A DNA stretch of 17,738 bases from Dysgonamonadaceae bacterium (GCA_031260235.1 JAIRKG010000130.1:1-17738), one strand, 5' to 3'. Positions 7,613-14,127 are shown, counted from the stretch's first letter. Notes: a model not told the origin generated them from the letters alone. Numbers and translations are program-made.

Positions 7613-8778
7613 TTCTGAGGAACTTTAATATATTGCCCGATTTTCAAAGTCGAACTCCTCGTGTTGTTTAACCGCATCAAATCGTTCTGGTCATAACCGG
7701 GAAATTTTTTGGCGATAGAGTAGTAAGATTCTCCGGTTTTCACCCTGTATCGAGAAATCCGGTCGGGGATTTTAACCTTGGTTTTGCTGCGCGTGGTTTG
7801 TTTGACGGAAGGGTTATTCACAACCGACCTGTTGGCAAATAATTTTTTCGCATTGTAATTTGCAATCTCATCTTCTTTTTCCGCAAATATGCAGGCGAGG
7901 CTTGCGGGCAAAACCAAAGCGTATGGTCTTTGGTTTCCGGGAATAATATCTTTTTTATATTGCGGATTCAGCACCCTGAGTTCTTCCTTGTCGATATTCA
8001 GGACGTTGGAAATCTGGTCGAAATGTATCGGCTGTGCAATCATAACGGTATCGACGGCGGCGGGGATTCGTGTTTCTACCGGATAAAGCTGGTGGTAGGC
8101 ATAATAATTCATCGTGTAATTGGCTGCAATAAATGCCGGAATATAGGTACGGGTTTCCTTCGGAAGAAACCGGTAAATTTTCCAGAAATCCGCTTTTCCA
8201 TTCGCCCGCTGGATAGCCTTATTCACGTTTCCCGTGCCGCAGTTATAGGCCGCAATCACTAAATTCCAGTCTTCATAAATGTCAAACAAGTCCTTTAAAT
8301 AGCGACATGCGGCGTCGGTAGATTTCACAGGATCACGTCTTTCGTCAATTAAACTGTTAATTTCCAGTCCGTAAGTTTTTCCTGTTCTCAGCATAAACTG
8401 CCAAAGTCCCGAAGCGCCTCTTCGGGAAAGAGCGGCGGGATTCAGTGCCGACTCTACAACGGCAAGGTATTTCAGTTCCAACGGCAAATCATATTTATCC
8501 AAAGTTTCTTCAATCATTGGAAAATAGAAAGATTCAATGCCCAACATGTATTCCACGAGTTTCCGACTGTGGATTACATACAGTTCGATGCTTTGCCGGA
8601 CGATGTCATTATAAGGAAGTTCTATAATGTTCGGAAGTTTCGACAGCCGTTCGATATAAGTAGCATCGTCGGCAGGTGTATTGTCCCTGTAGCTTTCGTA
8701 TTCATTTAGCTCGCTTACATCCTGTGCTTGCGCGGCAATACCAATAAAAATAAGTGATAATAAAAGAAACGTTTTCAT
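7609..8778 (-). CDS. mltD: MltD-like membrane-associated lytic transglycosylase with LysM
   Basis: 389 aa from the ATG at 8778. A longer frame starting at 8805 runs into the preceding gene and would put nine residues before the signal peptide, so it was rejected. The signal peptide ends near AAQAQ (residue 19). The SLT (family 1E-like) domain covers about 75-225, with the presumed catalytic Glu109 in LAVVESALNP, then RGASGLWQFM, AAYNCGTGNV and TRTYIPAFIAANY. A degenerate LysM-like stretch (about 243-292) is followed by a clear LysM at about 342-387 (YRVKTGESYYSIAKKF ... LKIGQYIKVP). The enzyme cleaves the glycan strands of peptidoglycan to form 1,6-anhydro ends. It is the last gene of the parA-parB-DUF5683 operon, 11 nt after its neighbour. 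Confidence 0.9.
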   Translation of the reverse strand: MKTFLLLSLIFIGIAAQAQDVSELNEYESYRDNTPADDATYIERLSKLPNIIELPYNDIVRQSIELYVIHSRKLVEYMLGIESFYFPMIEETLDKYDLPLELKYLAVVESALNPAALSRRGASGLWQFMLRTGKTYGLEINSLIDERRDPVKSTDAACRYLKDLFDIYEDWNLVIAAYNCGTGNVNKAIQRANGKADFWKIYRFLPKETRTYIPAFIAANYTMNYYAYHQLYPVETRIPAAVDTVMIAQPIHFDQISNVLNIDKEELRVLNPQYKKDIIPGNQRPYALVLPASLACIFAEKEDEIANYNAKKLFANRSVVNNPSVKQTTRSKTKVKIPDRISRYRVKTGESYYSIAKKFPGYDQNDLMRLNNTRSSTLKIGQYIKVPQN

Positions 8779-8789
8779 GTTATTAATTT

Positions 8790-9437
8790 CTAAAAAGTAA
8801 AACACATTTGTAGTCCAAGTGAGCGGGAATTGACGGGCGTTTTATCAAAAAGCACAGGCGCCGCCCGCATACTCAAATCGGGACTTACATCAAAATCAAA
8901 CAATTGAGCGTCCACGTATGCATCAATCATACAAATAGCATACACGCCAATCGTAACCACCCAACTCATATCCCTGTAATGCCGGTAATAATCTTTGCCG
9001 GATTGCAACCGCGAACGAAACTTGCTTTTTTGGTCGGCAGTCCATTCCTCAATATCAGGATAGGAATAGGGAACATAATCTTTCCAGAATCTTGCTGTTT
9101 CGTCGCCGCCGGTAAAAGCGTTAAAGTCAACAAAAGCCTTTTTATAACTTGTATATTGGCTGTTGTTCCAATTGATAGCGTAATAGCATCCGATAAAAGC
9201 TCCATACACTAATGGCAATTTCCAGTATTTCCGGTTATAAATCTGCCCTAATCCGGGAAACATAGCCGAATATATGACGGCTCGCGTTGAATTGGGTTTA
9301 AAAGCCGCCGTATCCGGCAAAATTATAAACGCATCTGCATTTCGAGCGTTTTCAATTTCAACGGATTGCGTGTCCTGCGCTTTCATTTTAAGGGAAAAGA
9401 GGCAGAACATTATCACTATCAAACGGCATATCTTCAC
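8790..9437 (-). CDS. DUF5683 domain-containing protein
   Basis: 215 aa. The start is read as GTG at 9437, 3 nt after the parB stop, because this gives a full signal peptide (basic KICR, hydrophobic core, cleavage near KAQ, residue 21). The first in-frame ATG, nine codons later, would shorten it. The body contains the DUF5683 signature SAMFPGLGQIYNRKYWKLP followed by a hydrophobic segment (VYGAFIGCYYAINW), then an aromatic-rich part with FWKDYVPYSYPD. A second hydrophobic helix is near WVVTIGVYAICMIDAYVDA, and the C terminus ends in the beta-like GLQMCFTF. The protein is probably in the envelope. Its function is unknown; it is regularly found between parB and mltD in Bacteroidales (known context). 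Confidence 0.85.
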   Translation of the reverse strand: MKICRLIVIMFCLFSLKMKAQDTQSVEIENARNADAFIILPDTAAFKPNSTRAVIYSAMFPGLGQIYNRKYWKLPLVYGAFIGCYYAINWNNSQYTSYKKAFVDFNAFTGGDETARFWKDYVPYSYPDIEEWTADQKSKFRSRLQSGKDYYRHYRDMSWVVTIGVYAICMIDAYVDAQLFDFDVSPDLSMRAAPVLFDKTPVNSRSLGLQMCFTF

Positions 9438-9440
9438 ATT

Positions 9441-10343
9441 CTAATTATTTTTCACGGAATCGAATACGTGCATAATCCGTATTAATTCGTTTTCATTTGC
9501 GAAAGAAATATTGATTTTTCCCCTGCCTTTTTCGTTGCTTGAGACGGAAACTTTGGCGGCGAAAATGTCCGAGAGTTGTTTTTTATATGAATCGTAGTTT
9601 ACGGATGATTTTTTCTTGGATGAACGCGGGATGAGGGAGGGCGTTTCGTCCGTTTCCTGTTCCTGCGGATTATTGATGTTTTTGATGACCTCTTCCGTGT
9701 GGCGTACCGAATATCCGTATTCCTTGATTTCTTCGTAAATCATCAGTTGGTCGGAAGCATTTTCGAGCGAAAGCAAAGATTTGGCATGTCCCATATCAAT
9801 CTTTTTGTCTTTCAGACCTATTTGGATTTCGGCAGGCAGTTTCAGCAATCGCAAAAAATTGGCGATTGTGCCTCGTTTTTTTCCGATACGTTCGCTCAGT
9901 TTTTCCTGCGTCAGGTTGTGCGTATCAATTAACGTTTGAAAAGCAAGTGCTATTTCGATTGGATTCAAGTTTTCGCGCTGAATATTTTCGACGAGCGCCA
10001 TTTCCATGATGTTCTCGTCGTTGGCTTTCTTGATGTATGCGGGAATGGCGGTAAGACCGGCCATGAGGGAAGCCCTGTATCGTCGTTCGCCTGAAATAAT
10101 CTGGTAATGGTCGGGGCTGATTTCGCGCAGGGTAATCGGCTGCACTATCCCCAGTGTTTTGATGGAAGTTGCCAACTCTTCCAGCGCGTCCTCATCAAAG
10201 ACGGAGCGCGGTTGATCGGGATTGGTTTCTATTTTGGATAATTCCACTTCATTGATTGAAGACGAACCGTTTGTGTTCAGGTCGTCCATAGTAATCAATG
10301 CGTTCAAACCTCTTCCCAGGGCAAATTTTGTTTGTTTCGACAT
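9441..10343 (-). CDS. parB: Chromosome partitioning protein ParB
   Basis: 300 aa. The N terminus has the short ParA-contact region ALGRGLNALI (8-17). The ParB/Spo0J nuclease-like domain follows, with NPDQPR (41-46), LGIVQPI (64-70) and the CTP-binding motif GERRYR (85-90), then ENIQRENLNPIE (119-130). A helix-turn-helix for parS binding lies around 144-168 (TQEKLSERIGKKRGTIANFL). The C-terminal 45 or so residues form the dimerisation domain. ParB loads onto parS near the origin, spreads as a CTP-dependent clamp and stimulates ParA. It starts 6 nt after parA. I see no convincing parS site in the intergenic sequence of this window. Confidence 0.95.
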   Translation of the reverse strand: MSKQTKFALGRGLNALITMDDLNTNGSSSINEVELSKIETNPDQPRSVFDEDALEELATSIKTLGIVQPITLREISPDHYQIISGERRYRASLMAGLTAIPAYIKKANDENIMEMALVENIQRENLNPIEIALAFQTLIDTHNLTQEKLSERIGKKRGTIANFLRLLKLPAEIQIGLKDKKIDMGHAKSLLSLENASDQLMIYEEIKEYGYSVRHTEEVIKNINNPQEQETDETPSLIPRSSKKKSSVNYDSYKKQLSDIFAAKVSVSSNEKGRGKINISFANENELIRIMHVFDSVKNN

Positions 10344-10349
10344 ATTGAA

Positions 10350-11114
10350 TTATTTATTTTTTTCAATCAGTTCTTTTGCCAATTGAAGATAGTTAAACGC
10401 CCCTTTCGAATCGGCGTCGTAGAACAATACAGGCTTGCCATAACTCGGCGCTTCGCCCAGTTTGATGTTCCGTTGAATAATCGTATTGAAAACCATCTTT
10501 CCGAAATGCTTCTTCACCTCGTCGTAAATCTGGTTGGCTAAACGCAGGCGGGTGTCATACATCGTCATCAGGAAACCCTCGATTTCCAGTGTCGGGTTCA
10601 GTTTCGATTTAATGATTTTAATCGTGTTCAACAGTTTGGAAATTCCTTCCAATGCAAAATACTCGCACTGTACCGGAATAATTACCGAATCGGCAGCCGT
10701 TAAGGCATTTACAACAATCAAACCCAGTGAAGGTGAACAATCAATCAGGATATAATCATATTTATCTTTTATCTTATTTAATAGTCTTTTCAAGACTTTT
10801 TCCCGATTTTTGAGGTTCAACATTTCGATTTCAGCGCCTACCAAATCAATATGAGAAGGAATGATATCCAAATTAGCCGTTTCGGTCGAAAGTATAGCCT
10901 CTTCGGGGGCTACGTTCTCAATAATACATTCATAAATCGACTTTTTCAATTCCTTGATATTGACTCCCAGTCCGGAAGAGGCATTTGCCTGAGGGTCGGC
11001 GTCTGCAATCAACACTTTTTTGTTCATTGTCGCTAAAGAAGCGCCTAAATTAATGGTAGTAGTAGTTTTACCTACGCCTCCTTTTTGATTTGCTAAAGCA
11101 ATTATTTTTCCCAT
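10350..11114 (-). CDS. parA: Chromosome partitioning ATPase ParA
   Basis: 254 aa, the usual size for a chromosomal ParA/Soj. The deviant Walker A motif KGGVGKTT is at residues 11-18, with the first lysine (K11) that defines this family. DADPQANAS (38-46) is Walker A', and DYILIDCSPSLG (about 120-131) is Walker B. ParA binds DNA non-specifically as an ATP dimer and moves ParB-bound origins. It is the first gene of a four-gene operon (parA-parB-DUF5683-mltD), with gaps of 6, 3 and 11 nt. The start ATG at 11114 agrees with the family N terminus MGKIIALANQKGGVGK. Confidence 0.96.
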   Translation of the reverse strand: MGKIIALANQKGGVGKTTTTINLGASLATMNKKVLIADADPQANASSGLGVNIKELKKSIYECIIENVAPEEAILSTETANLDIIPSHIDLVGAEIEMLNLKNREKVLKRLLNKIKDKYDYILIDCSPSLGLIVVNALTAADSVIIPVQCEYFALEGISKLLNTIKIIKSKLNPTLEIEGFLMTMYDTRLRLANQIYDEVKKHFGKMVFNTIIQRNIKLGEAPSYGKPVLFYDADSKGAFNYLQLAKELIEKNK

Positions 11115-11180
11115 AGGATATAAGTATTTTAGTAAATGTGAAATAAATAATCCGGAAAACAGTTATATAATTTTCCGATA

Positions 11181-11188
11181 CAAAAGTA
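11181..11188 (-). promoter_or_regulatory. Candidate -7 box upstream of parA
   Basis: The minus strand reads TACTTTTG, matching the Bacteroidota -7 consensus TAnnTTTG, about 67 nt upstream of the parA start and just after the end of the DUF3109 gene. No TTG/TTTG -33 box lies at the usual 19-21 nt spacing, so support is partial. Confidence 0.35.
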
Positions 11189-11194
11189 GTATTT

Positions 11195-11815
11195 TTATTG
11201 AGAAAATGGTTTTTTGTTATAAAAACCGTGTGGCATTGTTGATAATTTGTGATTCCGATTGATAACTTCTTTCTCTAATTCTTCGTACCATTCCTCGCCA
11301 AACTTCCGAATCAAAGGCTCTTTCAAAAATTGATAGACTTTCACATTATTTATTTTTCCCAAAATGCGCGCCGCTTCGCAAACGCTCCAACGATGATAAT
11401 TGACTGCTCGAAAACCTTTGTATTGATCAACTCTCACCGGATATAAGTGACAGGAAACCGGCTTGTAAAAATCAATTTTCCCTTCGCGGAATACCTTTTC
11501 TATGACGCATTTGCAACAGCCGTTTTTGTCGTAATAGGCGAAAGCACAATCACCCGTTTCGGAAAGAGAAGTAACGTATTCATCGTCTGCATCCAGATAA
11601 GCAACGTCCTGCTCTTCAATAATTTTCCTGGATGGTATGGATAAATCGTCCCAAATCAGCGGACGGATTTCTTCCAACCGAATCACTTCGTCTTCTTCCA
11701 ACGGTGCACCCGAATCGCCCTCCACGCAGCAGTTACCTTTGCATACGGACAAGTCACATTGGAAGTACTCTTCCAATACATCGGGGCTGATTATTGTATC
11801 TTGAATTACAATCAT
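11195..11815 (-). CDS. DUF3109 family cysteine-rich protein
   Basis: 206 aa, cytosolic (no signal peptide or membrane segment). There are ten cysteines, at residues 20, 25, 29, 30, 90, 100, 101, 103, 122 and 146. They include CKGNCCVEGDSGAPL (25-39), a CCKC motif at 100-103, KPVSCHLYPVRV (118-129) and a WSVCEAAR at 143-150. The pattern resembles the CxxxCxxCC zinc/iron-sulfur cluster families, and binding of a metal or Fe-S cluster is inferred. The biochemical role is unknown. It is transcribed alone: it has its own -7-like box upstream and an 80-nt gap before parA. The start ATG at 11815 matches the family N terminus (MIVIQDTIIS). Confidence 0.85.
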   Translation of the reverse strand: MIVIQDTIISPDVLEEYFQCDLSVCKGNCCVEGDSGAPLEEDEVIRLEEIRPLIWDDLSIPSRKIIEEQDVAYLDADDEYVTSLSETGDCAFAYYDKNGCCKCVIEKVFREGKIDFYKPVSCHLYPVRVDQYKGFRAVNYHRWSVCEAARILGKINNVKVYQFLKEPLIRKFGEEWYEELEKEVINRNHKLSTMPHGFYNKKPFSQ

Positions 11816-11836
11816 ATATTATAATATTGAGGCACA

Positions 11837-11844
11837 CAAAGGTA
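11837..11844 (-). promoter_or_regulatory. Candidate -7 box upstream of the DUF3109 gene
   Basis: The minus strand reads TACCTTTG, an exact TAnnTTTG match, 21 nt upstream of the start codon. No good -33 box is seen at 19-21 nt. Confidence 0.4.
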
Positions 11845-11876
11845 ATGATTATTTATACATAAATCTTTAAAATACA

Positions 11877-11906
11877 GAAAGGAGCCACTTCACAATGGTT
11901 CCTTTC
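11877..11906. other. Orphan stem-loop
   Basis: The arms gaaaggagcca (11877-11887) and tggttcctttc (11896-11906) form an 11-bp stem with one G-U pair around the 8-nt loop cttcacaa. A short T-rich stretch follows on the plus strand (tatttcagttttta). No gene ends next to it on either strand, so it may be the terminator of a lost gene or of a small RNA. Confidence 0.5.
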
Positions 11907-12073
11907 TATTTCAGTTTTTAGTAGGTATTAGTTTTAAGGCAAAAAGATTGTTTTAGGTTATCGGTAACAAAGGAAGAGATTTTTTTTCACCCAACCAAAG
12001 AAAAAAATATATTATAGAACACATTTTTCAGTTTTTTGTCATTTTATACCTGTTTTACAATAAATTATATTTT

Positions 12074-12193
12074 ATGAAACGTTTTTTTATAATTGTATTT
12101 TTGATTTATACGGCAATCAAGGCCTGTATTTTTTATAAAACTGTGGGGACCACCTTTCTATATGAGGAAAAACAAAACCCCGAAAGTTTTTGA
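12074..12193 (+). pseudogene. Possible remnant of a secreted-protein gene (39 codons)
   Basis: An ATG opens a frame whose first 18 residues look like a signal peptide or lipoprotein leader (MKRFFIIVFLIYTAIKAC). After 21 more residues it runs into a terminator hairpin, with TGA at 12191-12193. It is either a tiny exported peptide or, more likely, the start of a gene truncated when the neighbouring cassette was gained. No family is recognised and no consensus promoter is seen. Confidence 0.2.
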
Positions 12194-12206
12194 TTTCCGG
12201 GGTTTT
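12174..12206 (-). terminator. Terminator hairpin downstream of abiEii
   Basis: aaaaccccg (12174-12182) pairs with cggggtttt (12198-12206) in a 9-bp core. Read on the minus strand, the stem is followed by ttttgttttt, so it can end the abiEi-abiEii transcript. It closely resembles the terminator of tRNA-Phe at 14004-14036, including its outer flanks (aaaacaaaacccc on the left, catttttccc on the right). Confidence 0.7.
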
Positions 12207-12222
12207 CATTTTTCCCCATTTT

Positions 12223-12261
12223 ATTTCTATACATGTAGCAATAATAGTGCACTTTAGAAAC
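12223..12261. repeat. Operator-like repeat, copy downstream of abiEii
   Basis: This segment reads atttctatacatgtagca, then ataatagtgcactttagaaac. It matches the abiEi promoter/operator segment at 13811-13848 in the same orientation, including gtgc-N6-gaaac (gtgcactttagaaac at 12247-12261). Its -7 box equivalent is CAATAATA, which has lost the consensus, so it is probably not a working promoter. Confidence 0.55.
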
Positions 12262-12396
12262 AAAAAACTAATCGTCCGGATTTATTCTATTGTTTTCAAG
12301 ACACTCATAAAACTTCTCCCTTCCTTTATTTGTTATGTGTTGGCATTTTATTTTGTTCCGAAACCGCCAGTTCCGAAATGTACGTTTCGCATCGAA

Positions 12397-13185
12397 TTAT
12401 TCTGGAAGCGAATCTACAAATTCTCCAAACATCAAAATCTTTTCGCTATTCGCTTTATTGAAAAGCAAGTGTTCAAAATCTTTTTGCTTCTTCTTCAAAT
12501 CAACAGTTTTTAGTAATTCGACTGTCGCTTGTTTGAACTCTTGCAAATTATGTACTCCGCAACGCTTTGAAAGAAAATCATAATCAGGTTTTGCTTGTGC
12601 CAGTAAAAACATCAAGTCGTAAAAATCACGGCCTTTAGCACGGGCTAACATGGCAGATATTTTCATGCTGCACAATACGCCGTCGGAAGGAACAGGAAAC
12701 GGGAAAAAGAATCCGCAGCCTTTGATATTCGTAATAACCGGAGGATAAACGATTCTTTGGTCTTGGCTTTCGACCTTTATCAAAAAGCGTTCTTCCTTAT
12801 GTCCGCTCAATTCTAAATCAAACAACAATTCAGGAAAATGAATATTACGTCGAAAAGCCGTTAGTTTCGGATTTTCGTTATCTTTTGCTTCCACTCGTAA
12901 CCCAGAATGTTCCAAGAATTGAATTACTTCGTTTGTCATTTCGATAAATTCGTCTTTAGACAGGTCTTTACAGTCAAAATCTAAATCTTCGGAGAAGCGG
13001 TCTATCCCTTTTACCAAACGCAGGTTTGTTCCGCCGATAAAAGCCACTTTTTGAATGTTTGGAGTAGAAGAGAGATAATCCAAAATCATCAACTGCAAAT
13101 ACTCTTTCAGTATGTGTTTATCAAAACCCAAATTTCCACGGATTCGCGTCGGAAAATAATTCCTTATCTGTTCAATCTGTATCAT
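12397..13185 (-). CDS. abiEii: AbiEii/AbiGii-family nucleotidyltransferase toxin (type IV TA)
   Basis: 262 aa. A nucleotidyltransferase fold of the AbiEii/DUF1814 family is indicated by FIGGTNLRLV (49-58) and FSEDLDFDC (64-72). This gives the GG/GS and DxD-type metal-binding motifs, followed by FDLELSGH (122-129) and the conserved MKISAMLARAKGRDFYDLMFL (174-194). Family members transfer nucleotides to a cellular target (tRNA for the studied homologues MenT and AbiEii-type toxins, with GTP or pyrimidines), halting growth during phage infection. The start overlaps the stop of the antitoxin gene by 4 nt (ATGA), a sign of translational coupling. The motifs are intact, so an active toxin is expected. 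The phages or stresses it responds to cannot be read from the sequence. Confidence 0.9.
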   Translation of the reverse strand: MIQIEQIRNYFPTRIRGNLGFDKHILKEYLQLMILDYLSSTPNIQKVAFIGGTNLRLVKGIDRFSEDLDFDCKDLSKDEFIEMTNEVIQFLEHSGLRVEAKDNENPKLTAFRRNIHFPELLFDLELSGHKEERFLIKVESQDQRIVYPPVITNIKGCGFFFPFPVPSDGVLCSMKISAMLARAKGRDFYDLMFLLAQAKPDYDFLSKRCGVHNLQEFKQATVELLKTVDLKKKQKDFEHLLFNKANSEKILMFGEFVDSLPE

Positions 13186-13799
13186 AAATCATAAGTTTTT
13201 AAGAGCAACTTTACCCGATTGTCAAGCGCTTTGCTTTGAAACTTGGCGCAGTAATCCATCAGTAAATCCTTGTTTAAATCATCGTGTAGGTAATTTTCAT
13301 CCAAACGCAATTCTTCCAATTCCTGTTCATTGTTATAGAATGGATAAAGATATAGCAAATCGAGCAATGCCTTTTCAGGTGTGGCAAACTGGATGATACG
13401 GTTGTCTGCCATTGGCTTTAACTCGTACCCGAACATCAGATTTTCTTTGATACTATGATAAGAATATTCTCCGATACCATTGTTAAAAAATGCCGTTTTA
13501 AGCGTGGTTACACTGGTTATTTGCACAATCATTTCGGGTATCATTCCATAGAACGCCAATGCTGTATGCAGGCTAATGTAAGAAGGGCGATAAATTTTGT
13601 TGGCAAAATACAATGGATAATCCGGCTTACGCTTATATTCGGAAAAGGTAAAATATCCCTGTCGTAACCGGATTAGATAACCTTTCTTAATCCATCGGGT
13701 AAGGACATTCCGGTCAAAGTCAGGTTGCCATGCATATACCTGATAAATATTGAAGTATGCCAAATCGAATAGTTGTTCCTTAAATTCCAGAAAGGTCAT
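13182..13799 (-). CDS. abiEi: AbiEi-family antitoxin / transcriptional regulator (type IV TA)
   Basis: 205 aa. The N-terminal part (about 1-55) fits a winged helix: FDRNVLTRWIKKGYLIRLRQGYFTF, where the recognition helix and wing (GYLIRLRQGYF) are typical of AbiEi antitoxins. The central and C-terminal part contains YISLHTALAFYGMIPE (about 74-89) and FATPEKALLDLLYLYP (about 138-153), both characteristic of the family. In studied AbiE systems the antitoxin does not bind the toxin. It counteracts toxicity and represses its own promoter by binding inverted repeats. It is the first gene of the pair and overlaps abiEii by 4 nt. A consensus promoter and matching inverted motifs lie directly upstream, fitting autoregulation. 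Confidence 0.88.
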   Translation of the reverse strand: MTFLEFKEQLFDLAYFNIYQVYAWQPDFDRNVLTRWIKKGYLIRLRQGYFTFSEYKRKPDYPLYFANKIYRPSYISLHTALAFYGMIPEMIVQITSVTTLKTAFFNNGIGEYSYHSIKENLMFGYELKPMADNRIIQFATPEKALLDLLYLYPFYNNEQELEELRLDENYLHDDLNKDLLMDYCAKFQSKALDNRVKLLLKTYDL

Positions 13800-13810
13800 T
13801 TCTTATTTTT

Positions 13811-13883
13811 GTTTCTATTATGCTGCAAATATAGTGCATTTTGGAAACAAGAGCAAATGTCAAAATAAGTTTCTATATAGCAC
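13811..13883. promoter_or_regulatory. Operator-like inverted motifs overlapping the abiE promoter
   Basis: Three half-site-like motifs occur: gtttctattatgctgc (13811-13826), gtgcattttggaaac (13834-13848) and its inverse gtttctatatagcac (13869-13883). The last two face each other across a 20-nt spacer (gtgc-N6-gaaac against gtttc-N6-gcac, 11 of 15 positions symmetric). The middle motif fills the spacer between the -33 and -7 boxes. This is where an AbiEi autorepressor would be expected to bind; binding is inferred. Confidence 0.5.
13826..13857 (-). promoter_or_regulatory. Promoter of the abiEi-abiEii operon
   Basis: On the minus strand, TTTG (13854-13857) is followed after 20 nt by TATATTTG (13826-13833), matching the Bacteroidota -33/-7 pattern TTTG-N19/21-TAnnTTTG. 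The -7 box is about 27 nt upstream of the abiEi start. Confidence 0.65.
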
Positions 13884-14003
13884 AAAATAGAGTTGATTTC
13901 ATTATTCTCTATAAGATTAGTTCTATTTAATCATATGGATGTTTTCTCTAAAATTTTTCCCACTATAATCCAATTCTCGACAAAGCATTGCGAGAAATAA
14001 AAC

Positions 14004-14036
14004 AAAACCCCGAAAATCAAAAATTTTCGGGGTTTT
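14004..14036 (-). terminator. Terminator of tRNA-Phe
   Basis: aaaaccccgaaaat (14004-14017) pairs perfectly with attttcggggtttt (14023-14036), giving 14 bp around a 5-nt loop. On the minus strand it lies 18 nt after the tRNA 3' end and is followed by ttttgttttattt. The symmetrical A/T flanks mean it could act on both strands. Confidence 0.85.
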
Positions 14037-14054
14037 TCATTTTTCCCATTTTTG

Positions 14055-14127
14055 TGGTGCCACGTGGAATCGAACCACGGACACAAGGATTTTCAGTCCT
14101 TTGCTCTACCAACTGAGCTATGGCACC
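14055..14127 (-). tRNA. tRNA-Phe (GAA)
   Basis: The minus strand folds into a 73-nt cloverleaf: acceptor ggtgcca/tggcacc with discriminator A, D stem gctc/gagc, anticodon stem aagga/tcctt with loop ctgaaaa (anticodon GAA), variable loop gtgtc, and T stem cgtgg/ccacg with loop ttcgatt. The CCA end is not encoded (caa follows), so it must be added by the CCA enzyme. Confidence 0.97.

Larger units (their letters stand above)
11816..12396. other. AT-rich gene-poor interval between DUF3109 and the AbiE pair
   Basis: This 581-nt stretch is clearly more AT-rich than the flanking housekeeping genes and has no convincing full-length gene. From left to right it holds the DUF3109 promoter candidate, an orphan hairpin (11877-11906), homopolymeric A and T runs and a 39-codon plus-strand ORF (12074-12193). 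After these come a terminator hairpin (12174-12206), an operator-like repeat (12223-12261) and about 135 nt without recognisable features up to the abiEii stop. Confidence 0.6.

Noticed and set aside
12190-12513. 107-codon plus-strand open frame
   Set aside because: It overlaps the 3' end of abiEii on the other strand and the terminator. Its composition is that of low-complexity AT-rich sequence with no recognisable domain.
12207-14003. AbiE segment as a complete mobile element
   Set aside because: No integrase, transposase or terminal inverted repeat was found. The flanking repeats are short and imperfect, so only a trace of past insertion can be argued.
14055-14070. parS-like core ccacgtggaat
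   Set aside because: It resembles the centre of the parS palindrome, but it is fully explained as the T arm and acceptor stem of tRNA-Phe and lacks the outer bases of the site.
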